Shown piece after piece: positions 9,061 through 18,945 of a stretch of DNA of 64,000 nucleotides (its first letter is position 1; each line of letters starts with the position of its first letter). The notes beneath the pieces are model-generated. The model was not told the DNA's origin. It did not search any database and worked only from the letters and a program-made list of their open reading frames with translations. This stretch comes from Hermatobates lingyangjiaoensis (taxonomy: Eukaryota > Arthropoda > Insecta > Hemiptera > Hermatobatidae), in assembly GCA_026182355.1 (NCBI GenBank), contig JAPFBL010000006.1, forward strand, positions 6,848,501-6,912,500. The letters run 5' to 3'. A program made the translations under genes and the position numbers.

Positions 9061-10568
9061 ATTAAAGATTGCTCACAATCATCCGACCAGACAAATTTCA
9101 CATCCTTTCTCAACAGTCGATGTAATGGTTCTAATTTTTGACTGCTATTTTCTATATACTTTAAATAGTAATTGATAGAGCCTAAAACACTACGTACACT
9201 GGACTTGTCTGTAGGTCTTTGAAGTTTTTGGATAGAGATTAAATTTTCTTGAGCTGGTGAGATTTTGTTCTTTGAAATAATATGTCCAAGATATTTTACC
9301 GATTTAGCTGCGAACAAACATTTGGCTAATTTTAATTTAAATCCTTCCGCAGTGATTACTTGTAAAAATTTTTCAATATGTTGAATATGATCGTCCCAGG
9401 TTCTAGAGAATATCAAAATATCGTCGATATAATTCAAGCTAAACACATCCAAATTATTTCTGCGAATTAAGGAGGATAATATTCGTTGAAATGTGGCTGG
9501 AGCATTCTTCAGCCCAAAAGGAAGAACTTTGAACATAAATTTGCCATAATTTGTGATAAAAGAAGTTTTGTCTCGATCCTGTACTTTCATAGGTATACAC
9601 CAGAATGCAGAGTTAATGTCTAAAACAGAGAAATATTCACAGTTTGCAACCTTATGGATGACATCTTGAATTGTAGGGAATGGATAACATTCTGGAACTA
9701 TTAATTTGTTTAATTTCCTGAAGTCAATACATAAGCGGGATTTTCTTCCCTCATCTTTCTTATAAGCCAAGGTTACAGGTGAAGAAAATGGTGAATCAGA
9801 TTCTTCAATAATACCTGCCTGTAATAATTCTTTGATCTGAGTTCTTATTTCTTCATCGTCCGGAATTGAACATTTATATGGTCGACAGGTGACATATTCA
9901 TCTTTCAGTAGCTTGATTTCAGCTTCTTTAGATCGTACTTTACCAATATCAAATTTATTATTCGCAAAAATTTGTCTGTGTGTTTTAATTAATTGTAAAA
10001 CCTTTTGTTTTCTATCCCGATTTTCTATATGTTTCAAATCAGCTTCATTTTCATCTAACTTTATTGTGTCATTGGAATTTATTTCATTATATTCATCGGA
10101 AACGTTAGTCTTATATTGATGTTGCACTTGATCATCATTAAGTTGCGGATTAATATCTGAATCAAAGTTGGATCGATCTTCCAATAGATCTATTATTTCG
10201 CCCTTATTAGTGCGTTGAAATATTTTTAAATTTTCGTTTTGAATCAACTTAAATTTTTTTATAACATCTGTACCAAGTAACATATTGTAAGAGAAATTAT
10301 CATTTTTTATAACGTATGCCATAATATAATCAACTATGTCTCCAATGCGAAGTTTAATTTTAACCCGGGCTGAGGTGAAATTACGTCCGCTGATAGTTTT
10401 AAGTAGACTCTGGTGTTCTATTAATTTCAACTGAAGCAAATCAGCAATTCGTTGATTAATTAATGTCACATTAGAGCCGCAATCGTAAACAGCTTTTAGT
10501 TTTATATCATCATTGATTATAACGTTTAATTTTATCAGCGGATCTAATTTCGCCCGGCTGGTTAGTTT
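9057..10568 (-). CDS. pol: pol 5' part: protease and reverse transcriptase
   Basis: Read by -1 frameshift from gag at 10565-10571. The protease active site is YDCGSNV (10473-10484 region, DxG type) and its second motif LLGTD follows about 85 residues later; both belong to one frame, so the first ATG at 10469 lies inside the protease and is not the start. Reverse transcriptase spans about 200 residues with RLCIDFRKLN, SVLDIN, LPFGLKNAPATFQ and the catalytic YIDD (about 9420-9431). It makes cDNA from the element's RNA. The frame ends inside the RT-RNase H connection (VWSDDCEQ), where relatives continue, overlapping the next frame by four bases. Confidence 0.93.
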   Translation of the reverse strand, partial: KLTSRAKLDPLIKLNVIINDDIKLKAVYDCGSNVTLINQRIADLLQLKLIEHQSLLKTISGRNFTSARVKIKLRIGDIVDYIMAYVIKNDNFSYNMLLGTDVIKKFKLIQNENLKIFQRTNKGEIIDLLEDRSNFDSDINPQLNDDQVQHQYKTNVSDEYNEINSNDTIKLDENEADLKHIENRDRKQKVLQLIKTHRQIFANNKFDIGKVRSKEAEIKLLKDEYVTCRPYKCSIPDDEEIRTQIKELLQAGIIEESDSPFSSPVTLAYKKDEGRKSRLCIDFRKLNKLIVPECYPFPTIQDVIHKVANCEYFSVLDINSAFWCIPMKVQDRDKTSFITNYGKFMFKVLPFGLKNAPATFQRILSSLIRRNNLDVFSLNYIDDILIFSRTWDDHIQHIEKFLQVITAEGFKLKLAKCLFAAKSVKYLGHIISKNKISPAQENLISIQKLQRPTDKSSVRSVLGSINYYLKYIENSSQKLEPLHRLLRKDVKFVWSDDCEQSLI

Positions 10569-10571
10569 AAA
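10536..10571 (-). promoter_or_regulatory. -1 programmed ribosomal frameshift signal
   Basis: Minus strand U UUA AAC (10571-10565) is a canonical X XXY YYZ slippery heptamer in the gag frame, followed at once by the gag stop UAA. Slipping by -1 enters the protease frame exactly. Four bases downstream, CAGC-C-GGG and UCC-GCUG (10560-10536) can form a seven-pair stem with one bulge, a plausible stimulator. It sets the gag to gag-pol ratio. Confidence 0.8.
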
Positions 10572-11716
10572 TTGTCATTGTCGATATTTAGTACATCCAT
10601 GTCGCCTGTTTGATGGTGAATTAAATTTGATTTAATTTTTGTAGTAAAATTTTTATTACGACAATCAGATATTGGATGGTACCGATTCGGGAATCCAAGG
10701 TTATTACAAATTGAACATTGTTTCCTCTGAGGTTCGGTTTTCTGGTGTGATTCAGTTTTTATATAAGGATTAAGTAAGGACTTTTTATTAAAACTCGGAC
10801 TTACAGGTTTGTTTTTCCCTTTTCTATTAAATAAGTCTTCTAACTTACGGAGTTCCGTATATAGCTTGTCAAGTGTAGTTATCTCCTCTCGGTCAAGTTC
10901 TTCTTGTGCTTCTATCGGTAAACCGAAAACTATTTGATTAATTCGAGATATTTCAGTACTTTTTGGTTCAACTTCAAGACATAGTTTTTCTTTAATGAGA
11001 GCATAATCAATTATGGACCCTCCCAAATATTTGTAGTTGAATGCCTTCCTAACAACAGTCCAACCTTTATCTATGAATACATTAAGAAAACTCTTCTTCC
11101 AAATTTCCCAGGAAGTGGTTAGTCCAAGTTTTGTAAGGCTGATCTCATACCAGTCTCTAGGAGTCCCAGTCAGAAAGAATCGCAAAGCTTGAATTTTAAC
11201 ACTATCTAGAACTATCCGAAATCGACAACATTCATCCTCAAATATACGGAGCCATTCATTAGGATTATGCACTTTTCTTTCAAATTTAGGTAAAACAAAT
11301 TTTTTCTCTAGGTGATGCAATTCTATTTCATTTTGGGTTGAATTTAATTTTAACTGTTGTTCTAACTGGCGAATTCGGTCTTCTAACTTCGTTTGAACTA
11401 GCTCATGAGATGAAGAAACTGATACAAACTGACTTTCTTCTAAGGGGAATTGTCGAAAACAAATATTTTCCGTTTCATCAAAATATTCTTTACGAATTTC
11501 TTCATCAATCTTTACGGCTACTGTTCTATAACCATTTTTTTTTTTTATAACAGCTATTGCATTTACTATTTGTCTTTTCTTTAACAAAATAGAATGTACC
11601 TGTAAATCCCTTGACTCCTCTGGAAATAAATACCAAACATTTTTGTCAGGAGAAATACCCTGGATCTCAAAACCATCCTCTGCTCTCTTCGTAACACGAA
11701 CATAAAGTTGAGCCAT
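10562..11716 (-). CDS. gag: gag
   Basis: 384 codons from the ATG at 11716, 33 bases inside the 5' LTR. The middle has the retrotransposon capsid-like pattern (PNEWLRIFEDECCRFR, then FFLTGTPRDWY) and a predicted coiled stretch at about 110-135 (EDRIRQLEQQLKL). Near residue 335 there is one zinc-knuckle-like motif, C-x2-C-x9-H-x4-C, with a spacer of nine where four is standard. Gag forms the particle and binds element RNA. The stop lies on the frameshift signal, so pol is made only as a fusion. The first half has no family I recognise. Confidence 0.9.
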   Translation of the reverse strand: MAQLYVRVTKRAEDGFEIQGISPDKNVWYLFPEESRDLQVHSILLKKRQIVNAIAVIKKKNGYRTVAVKIDEEIRKEYFDETENICFRQFPLEESQFVSVSSSHELVQTKLEDRIRQLEQQLKLNSTQNEIELHHLEKKFVLPKFERKVHNPNEWLRIFEDECCRFRIVLDSVKIQALRFFLTGTPRDWYEISLTKLGLTTSWEIWKKSFLNVFIDKGWTVVRKAFNYKYLGGSIIDYALIKEKLCLEVEPKSTEISRINQIVFGLPIEAQEELDREEITTLDKLYTELRKLEDLFNRKGKNKPVSPSFNKKSLLNPYIKTESHQKTEPQRKQCSICNNLGFPNRYHPISDCRNKNFTTKIKSNLIHHQTGDMDVLNIDNDNLN

Positions 11717-11736
11717 TCTCTATTTACTTGAGATCT

Positions 11737-11748
11737 TGTAATTTAATT
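11737..11748 (-). promoter_or_regulatory. primer-binding site, probably self-priming
   Basis: The 12 bases directly after the 5' LTR (minus strand AATTAAATTACA) do not begin TGG, as tRNA-primed sites do. They are perfectly complementary to TGTAATTTAATT inside the LTR (11793-11782). If the transcript starts there, its first 12 bases could fold onto this site with the 3' end facing the LTR, the geometry known for Tf1. Confidence 0.65.
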
Positions 11749-11912
11749 TCTAAGATCGTTCAACGTGATTTTATTCACAAGAATTAAATTACACGTCCTT
11801 TCAAGTAAAAGGATAATTAACACACAAAATAAAACATGTAACTGACAACATCAACAATATAAGGTTACCATGGAAACCTAAAAGAAAAGCTGAAGTGTAG
11901 CCAACCTTTACA
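11749..11912 (-). repeat. 5' LTR
   Basis: Identical to 7267-7430. The polyadenylation hexamer AATAAA is at 11775-11770. An inferred R start at 11793 would give a U3 of about 119 bases and R-U5 of 45 bases. Outside it, at 11913, the (TA)n target resumes. Confidence 0.93.
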
Positions 11913-12124
11913 TATATATATATATATATAATATATATATCACAACCTCTACGACGAAAAGCTTCAGAGCGTTTTCCTCTACTTTTTGGGTTGAGTTTCT
12001 TACATATATATTACAATGTTTCCATATCTCGACCACATATATACAACACTATTTTTCTTCCTTTCTTGAGGTTTTGTCTAAGTATATTCTTTTAAATAAT
12101 GTAACTTATATATTTTTCTCTTGT

Positions 12125-12260
12125 TACTGTAATTACTTTCTTTACTGATGTAGTCCTGAAGCTGTGTACAAGTATAGAACGAAACGTTGGTTAAAATGTG
12201 TCTTACTGTTTGACCCCAGACCATATCCCAATAAAGAAAGAAAAATACCGTTTTTATACA
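12125..12260 (+). mobile_element. PLE-type terminal repeat fragment
   Basis: CTGAAGC at 12156 is followed by GAAACGTTGGTTA at 12181-12193. TAGTC (12151-12155) can pair with GGTTA (12189-12193) as stem I, using two G-U pairs. Stem II is not convincing and the core A is C, so this looks decayed. The stretch after the core ('aaacgttggtta') resembles 39345-39360. Confidence 0.4.
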
Positions 12261-12283
12261 TACATATATAAATATATATATAG

Positions 12284-12396
12284 GTGTGTTCTCTAATCGG
12301 GGTTCGGTCAATTTTCCAGGATAAAAAATTTTTAAATTAAAAAAATGAATAATTTTTATCCTGGAAAATTTACCGAACCCCGATTAGAGAACACAC
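12284..12396. repeat. foldback repeat with 44-bp arms
   Basis: Arms of about 44 bases (12284-12327 and 12353-12396) are reverse complements with one mismatch (c/a in 'ggttcggtcaatt'). The AT-only spacer is about 25 bases. It lies between (TA)n tracts. There is no coding capacity, and no hammerhead core is seen in the arms. Confidence 0.8.
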
Positions 12397-12430
12397 GTAT
12401 TCTATCAAACGGTCGATATATTATTGAATC

Positions 12431-12432
12431 TG

Positions 12433-12485
<53 letters not shown>
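12431..12485. repeat. (TA)n microsatellite
   Basis: About 27 uninterrupted TA units, the longest pure tract in the first 20 kb. Confidence 0.9.
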
Positions 12486-12488
<3 letters not shown>

Positions 12489-12946
12489 TAAAATGAGACA
12501 ATAAACACACGTGACTCTATAACCAAGGAAATCACCACTAAATAGGATTTTTTTTTTCCAATTTCTTTTATTACTTCTAGTGGAGAAAAAGGGTTAGTGT
12601 TAAAACTACTAGTGTTTGTTTGCTTTGATTATTCGTGTACAGTACCTGCGTATCCAGTGCTCAGGTAGACGGGTGTCCTGTGCCGATGCGCGGTTCGTCA
12701 CTGACTGAAGACCCTACGCCGACATCTCACTTTCCCTAGACTCCTCCCCTCCTCTCGGGCTGTGGTCTCCAGATTATACCTCTAATCATTCACTTGCCAC
12801 GCGTTCTTTTACACTTGTATGTGTAATCTAGACTTCATCTTTAAATTAGGTATAGTGGTATTAAAGTATAGCATTGGGGTTCAAGTTTCGAGTATTTGAA
12901 CGAAAATGCACATTTGAGGTCCTTCTAGTCGAATTGGTCTATATAA

Positions 12947-12947
<1 letters not shown>
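12486..12947. other. no gene seen
   Basis: 12650-12790 is GC-richer than its surroundings ('gtgccgatgcgcggttcg'), but no frame, tRNA box or repeat copy could be recognised. Confidence 0.35.
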
Positions 12948-12985
<38 letters not shown>

Positions 12986-13097
12986 AATTTGTTTATGTAT
13001 GTCTGTGTGTTTGCTTGTGTGTATGTGTGTGTTTGTTTATGCTACTGTGTGCGTATTTGCATATGCTACCAGTGTGTCCGTGTATGTGTGTGTGTGT
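12948..13097 (+). repeat. (GT)n microsatellite and TG-rich DNA
   Basis: A pure GT run at about 12950-12981 is followed by a degenerate TGTGTTTG-type region. The frames over it (C, V, F, Y only) are composition artefacts. Confidence 0.85.
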
Positions 13098-13160
13098 GAA
13101 TTCACCAAAGAAACGCAAGAGTGGCGACGTGAAACAATTCACCAACTGATGCATGTATAT
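13098..13160 (-). mobile_element. family B terminal-repeat fragment
   Basis: 'gaaacgcaagagtggcgac' and 'gaaacaattcaccaactga' match the outer part of the family B unit near 6788-6830. Confidence 0.4.
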
Positions 13161-15324
13161 CTAAAAGTATTGCATTTTAGGGACAGTACTTAGTGAAATT
13201 GTTCAAGAGTACGGTTCAAGTAACTGTGATTAACTTTAAAAATATGTTAAAGAAAATGTAGTGATAATACAGATAATTACTAATAATCAATTTGGCACTT
13301 ATATTTGCATTTAGACATTTAAAATGAACTTGTATATATTTAATGTAAATATAAATTACTTAATGCACTATTAATCTAATTAATTACTTCGTAACTCAAT
13401 TTCAGTTGTATTTTAAGTGACAGGTGAATATCAAAATGTGAAGAGATATTTTTTGTGTTTATCTTTATCTACAATTGTACATCTAAATTGAGCTAGGCTG
13501 TAATTGTGAAGCAACTAGTATTTAAATGAGGTGAATGAAACTGGTTTGTCGTCTCATACCAGAATTGAGATATCAGTGATCTGTTTGAAATAGCAGCCTT
13601 CATGTGCCTGGGTACAGAAATACAGTATCTCCCTGGTGCATGACTTTTCCTCGTGTAATTAAAATTTGTTGATAACATGTTATTTAATATTGCTTAAAAA
13701 TCAAGGAACAGAAGGTTTTTTAAAATATTATACAATCGCTGAGCAGTAAAGACGCGGTATGAGACAGCACATGACTCCCATTGACCTCATTATAAATGTG
13801 GAACTAAATATTTATAATTATTTAAAAATTAATGCATAGTTCAGTCTATAGGTACATATGTAAGTGATATATAAATATATAACAATATATTTATTTACAT
13901 TTTGATATTTACCTGTGAGTCATAGAAAATGTACGTGAATTTAATTTAGGAAGAATGGTATTAATTAATCGATAATCGTGTGAAATATAAATCACATACA
14001 CTTAATATTTAATCACACACGTTCGTTATTTATTGTCTATACATATATTACTTTAATGTAATGAATGAGCCTATACTTCTAGTAGTCTTTGGAAGTTAGC
14101 TTCTAGCTAAAGAAGGTACATGGGTTTCCCTCCCCCGCCAATATTCAGCTCACGCACCGCACACACACACCCAAACACACACGTATACACGACGCACCAA
14201 TTTGTAAAACTTTTTTTATTGGGTTAATAACGTATATTTCCGATGATAACTCGATTTCTAAATTATGACCGAAATACAATCTTTTCATTTTTCCATATTT
14301 GATGTAGAGAGTATATGAAAGCAAGAAGAAATTAGAGAAAATAAAAATTAATTTATTTTATTTGATAATATTGACTAAAGATGAGGTAGTATGATACGGA
14401 ATTATACAGAATTGCAATCTTTATTGAATTCTTGATGATGGACGGAGGTCATAAACTGATCAAGTTATGGGGACAGTGTAAGAGTTAACGAGAGAGAGTG
14501 GGATAGTAGAGAGAGAGGAGAAGAAACGAGTATTTTTATTATATTATTAATATCTTAGTTGAGATATTATATAAATAAATGATAATGACTAATGGCCTCA
14601 GAAAATAAGTCAAAATTACGTATGAAATTTATGAATGATTATTATAGTTTTTTATACTAAAGTAAAGCAAGCTATTTGTTACGAGTTCCAAGTTTTTGAT
14701 ATATCGTTAGTATAGCGGTGGGTGTATATTTTAGCCAATCCCTCAAATATTTTTTACTTTATCCCTTACAACTTGTCCTTTACTAAGACCATCATAAACC
14801 GAAGTATTATGATATGAGATTAAAGTAGGTTTTGTATGATTATTCGTAGAGAAAAGTGTTTGACCTTTTCAATGGCTGTCGTGATTGTTTATTATTTTTC
14901 AAAGGTAATTGTTTTTCACATTGCATTCCTGTTGTTGAATTAATGGTTGGACATAACACGATACCCTGTTTGCACTTAGCTTGGAAAGTCTAATGTTTAA
15001 TCAGCCCTTTCGAAGATTGCTTCATTACCTCGACAATTGTAGGGGATATCTTGGGCGTGAGAAGCTCTTCTTAGCGAGCATGTCACAACTCCTTCATCAA
15101 ATTAACCTACACTTCAGTTGGCAAGGGATCATTTCATTTCGGCTTGATTCAATTTCAGTACCTTGTTAATCCTTCCATCTTCATATCAATTTCATCCCTC
15201 AAATTATTCCATATTTTTCCTGAAAGCCAAATACACTCAGGATACGTATTTTCCATTTACATCTTGATATCGATTTTACTTATTCATTTACTTTAAAACT
15301 TCCATTTTTTGAATAAAACCTCCT
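13161..15324. other. no gene seen
   Basis: Long AT-rich stretch. The 62-codon frame at 14981-15169 has no family signature, and SETD3 N-terminal motifs were looked for and not found. A short (CA) stretch lies at 14158-14185. Confidence 0.4.
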
Positions 15325-15990
15325 AGTCAGTTTATTCTTTTTCCAAGAAACGCTTACTATTTCCATCGACCAGGTGAAACTTTTTACTTTTTCTCACCCT
15401 GTTTTCATCTGTCTTTCTCTCTCGGTTTTTCTCACTCAGTTTTTCTACTTCCACACTCTATCTGTCTGTCTCACCTCAGTCGATCTATGTGTTTCCCTCT
15501 TCCATATGGACCATTTATCTAGTTTTCCTATCTTGCCCCAACTGCACTTTCTCTCTTCCTGCTCCTCTTCCTCCTTCGCTGTGCCTACCTCATTATCCTT
15601 TTCTATATCCCTCTGTCACTCCTCAGTCCCTCTCTTCTCTCTCACTCTGTCTTCTTTCTTATCCCTCTATCTCACCCCACTCCGACTCTCTGCCCCCTCC
15701 TGAATTCTGTCGTCTCTATTCGCTTGCCTCACTTATTATCACTCTCTCTTTCTGCTTCTCTCCCTATATCTCACTCATTTCTCTTTCTCTATCACTTTTT
15801 TTCACCCCACTCTCTCTTTTTACACCTCCCACCTCTCTCTGTCCTTCAATAACTTCCCATTTCTCTATGCCTCAGTCACACAGCACTATCTTCTCTCTCT
15901 CTCTCTCTCTCTCTTGTCTCTCTCCCTCTCACTCATTTATCTTTTCACTATCCCTCGCTCTCTTTCTCGCGTATTTTCCTTTTTCTTAAA
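15325..15990 (+). repeat. long pyrimidine-rich tract, dispersed repeat
   Basis: About 600 bases of mostly C and T on the + strand. The head ('ccaagaaacgcttactattt', 'ccatcgaccaggtgaaac') is repeated at 17050-17090 ('ccaaataacgcatctatttt', 'catcgtcgaggtgaaatt'), also followed by a pyrimidine tract. So this is a repeat family and not only slippage. The long S/L/P/F frames over it are composition artefacts. Confidence 0.65.
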
Positions 15991-16053
15991 TCCACTAGAT
16001 ATATCTTAATTGTTTCGTAAGTAGTGCAATCCAGTTTTCTGTAGTATTTATTC

Positions 16054-16157
16054 ATGTTAGGAATTCAGGGTAAAAATCCAGTCTTCAAACAAAATTAGTT
16101 TTTATATTTTAAATTTTTTTATGTGAAGACTGGATTTTTACTTTGGAATTCTAACAT
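16054..16157. repeat. foldback repeat with 33-bp arms
   Basis: 'atgttaggaattcagggtaa' and on to 'cagtcttc' (16054-16086) pairs with 16125-16157 with a few mismatches. The spacer is AT-only. No coding capacity. Confidence 0.7.
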
Positions 16158-17034
16158 AAGTTATTTTTATAGAATGGTGGTACTCCTTTTTTTGCAGAGG
16201 CTTATCTACACATATGGTTATTAATGCCATCTCAACAGTTTACAAACACGACGAACAAACAAGGATTAAAGAGCATCAGAGGCACGCTCCGTGACCGGGA
16301 CAAGAACCCTAACGGCCAAAGTGCACTGCTCCTTTTGTTTATCTGATTAATAACGATTATGTTTGCTATAATCATAGCAACTATTTTTACACATTGTTTG
16401 TTCAAAAATTTTCAATTTGCTAAAACTAATTTGCCTCAATTCGTTAAAAAAGAGGCAAATTTTGTCTTCAGTTTGCCTCTACAGCTCTGGAAGTCGCTTT
16501 AAAAGCAAAGTTCACATTTCTAACATCGAGGATGTAGAAAAACCTAAACATCCTTATTGCGTATGTACCATCTGCTTAAGCTCTAAAAAGAAAAAAAGTT
16601 GTATAGCAGTAGATTGTAGAAAAATGTTTTATTTGCTTTCATATCGTTTGTTTAACTGTAATATAATTTTTATTGAGAAGTACTAAAATATTGGAATTTG
16701 CATCAGAGAGCAGTTAAGACAAACTAACAGAAATGAGATGGGTTACCTATTGAAGACACTTTAGGGAAAAAACTTGGAAATAATTCTAGAATAAGGTAAG
16801 GTTTACTAAATAATACAAAGGAAAAACATTTTCAGTTTTATCAAAATTCGTGGCGCCTGGAAGTGGTTGTTAAAAATGAAAGCAGTGATCAATATATTTA
16901 TGATACTTATTTACCTGGCCGGGAGAAAGTGGTGGATAGAGAAATTATTGACCGGTTACGATTCACATTGGAGCACTGCCACCAGCGATGAAAGCTTTCA
17001 GAGAAATATTCCACTTTTCTTGAATAGAGCCTCG
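16158..17034. other. no gene seen
   Basis: An 89-codon frame at 16417-16686 has six cysteines but no recognisable spacing or family. An acceptor-like 'tttgcag' at 16191-16197 precedes an open stretch of about 50 codons that matches nothing I know. Confidence 0.35.
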
Positions 17035-17230
17035 TAATCGGTTAATTCATTTCCAAATAACGCATCTATTTTCATCGTCGAGGTGAAATTCTTCACTCTC
17101 TCTTTCACTCTATTTTCTTCTCTCTTTATTTTTCACTCTAACTTTTCCCTCTCCCTCTCTTTCCCACTCAATTTCCTCCTTTTCTATCCTTCTCTCGTTC
17201 CTCCCTCTCCCTACCTCTTTGTCCTTTTTG
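17035..17230 (+). repeat. second copy of the pyrimidine-tract repeat
   Basis: Same order as 15325-15990: a unique head, then CTCTCTTTCACTCT-type sequence. It is shorter and diverged. Confidence 0.55.
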
Positions 17231-18833
17231 GGTGACACCTATTCCATTTGCACCTCTGATAATGTAGTTCTGGAATATGTGTCATCCGCCATAGCCATGT
17301 TAAATACACCGGCTCCCTTTAGATCTACAAAGTGAAGAAAAATTTGGAGTAGTTAGTACTTGGATTGGTGTACCGCCTACCGCTTGCTCTTCTGTGTTGC
17401 GATGGATCGCACATAGTTTCCATAAGGCCAGTCAAAAAGGAGACTCATTCTCGCACAACCCGAAAGCCTCTACAAGGGTAGGTGGTAAATAAAAACTTGA
17501 TGTGGCCTTGCCAGATACTTGACCTGGGCGAACATGTTTCATGGGAATATTTCTTAATGTCATTTACTACTGTGTGAAGTAGACATGCTTATATTTTATT
17601 AGGATTAACATGCAACCTAACCTAACCTATCCACATTATTTTGACTTAAATAGGTGTGATTCTGACTTTTTAGTTTACCAACCCATCAAAATCTCCTTGT
17701 TGAAGCACTGGCCCCAACATCTGTCTTCCCCAAGGTGACGTGCACATAAATTGACCTTCAATATCAAAAGTTCGAAGAAAACTGTTATTTGTATTAAATT
17801 AGATTCAGATTGATTTAACTGATACAGAAAGAGAGAAAGAACAGTTGTTAGTAAAATATATAATTACCAACAGCACTGCCGTTGGATCTAGAGCTAGTCT
17901 AACAAATCTGTTACCTCTTATAATTATTTAAATAAAAGTCGTGTATATCGTTTCACACCAGATTTTGTTTGTGTTATTGATTTCATTCAAAGGTATTGTA
18001 ACTATAACTATAATTACAGCAGCTATTTCTTACTGCGTACCTGTAGTTAGTACTGAGCATCAGAGTTTGGAATATTAACTTTGACCTAAATAACTGGGCT
18101 GCCTTTTGACAGAAATATGGATATACAACATGCTTTGAGATGGCAGTCTAATCATCACTGCATCACTCGACTGACAACCAATAAAGGCAAAAGCTTACCA
18201 GGCCATCAAAATCTTGTTCAAGCAACTAGTCTAATTTGTATACTAGTAGCAGGGACCATTTTACAACACTTGACCTAGAAGGCCATACGACCAGATAAAC
18301 AGCTCCTTCACATGACAGATTAATGTTTTTGTTAACAATATACTGACCTCACCACATACAATAGCACAATAATACAGAAATAGCAGCCCTCTGGTGTAGA
18401 ACTTCTATTATCGACCTGCACTACGGTCGTCCACTAAACGGCACAGTAACCAAAACGTATTGGTTCTCTCAAATCTAAATTATCGGAGTTTTTCTGGGGA
18501 ACAGACTCGAAAAATCGCCGAATCTTCTAAAACTTTCAGTTCGAGACAGTCATATTTTTTTAAATTGGTATGACATTGTGATATCAGTTGATCGCAGCAT
18601 CAGTTATTATAGTTTTTATGATGAATTATATTAAGTTCTGTCATATAAAAATATATAACAATAGACGCAACCTTCTTCAGTAAAAATACTTTCACTACGA
18701 CCATGTCATGCAAACTTTCAAAAATCTAACAGATTTATTTTTAACAATTGTAAACAGACAAAAAACTCCCTATTATATCTTGTGTTAAACTTGAAAAAAG
18801 TGTGATATTAAGAATGGGCCTGTTGTGTTTTAG
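17231..18833. other. no gene seen, upstream of first recognised SETD3 exon
   Basis: Presumably intronic. A short 'cctaacctaacctat' stretch at 17616-17630 resembles arthropod telomere units but has only two and a half copies. No SETD3 upstream motif was found. Confidence 0.35.
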
Positions 18834-18945
18834 ATGGGCTGTGTCGACTGTGATGACGAGGCAGAACGTGATCCCGAGAGAAGACTGCGGTGCCAGCTAC
18901 GCTCTCATCCCCTACTGGGACATGGCCAACCACGTCAACGCGCCA
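18834..18945 (+). CDS. SETD3: SETD3 exon a
   Basis: Follows the acceptor 'tgttttag' and ends at a GTCAGT donor. The first base completes a split arginine codon; the rest encodes WAVSTVMTRQN through DMANHVNAP. The alternative donor GTAACC four bases on would put exon b out of frame. The human protein has four more residues in the loop before LIP. Confidence 0.85.

Larger units (their letters stand above)
7267..11912 (-). mobile_element. complete Ty3/gypsy-type LTR retrotransposon
   Basis: A 4646-bp element on the minus strand with identical 164-bp LTRs, gag, a -1 shifted pol (protease, reverse transcriptase, RNase H, integrase in Ty3/gypsy order) and a purine tract just before the 3' LTR. It has no envelope frame. 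LTRs begin TGTAAAGG; a 4-base TATA target duplication is possible but ambiguous inside the (TA)n target. Identical LTRs point to very recent insertion. The only visible damage is a single-base frame break between RT and RNase H. No chromodomain is seen at the integrase C-terminus. I do not assign a clade. Confidence 0.95.

Noticed and set aside
10467..10469. ATG at 10469 as the start of pol
   Set aside because: It lies after the protease DCGS motif in the same frame; pol is entered by frameshift from gag.
12874..13193. C/V-rich frames
   Set aside because: They are translations of a (GT)n microsatellite.
15374..15989. 109- and 166-codon frames rich in S, L, P and F
   Set aside because: They follow a C/T-only tract in two frames at once, a composition artefact.
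17612..17630. telomere repeat (CCTAA)n
   Set aside because: Only about two and a half units, inside ordinary AT-rich sequence.
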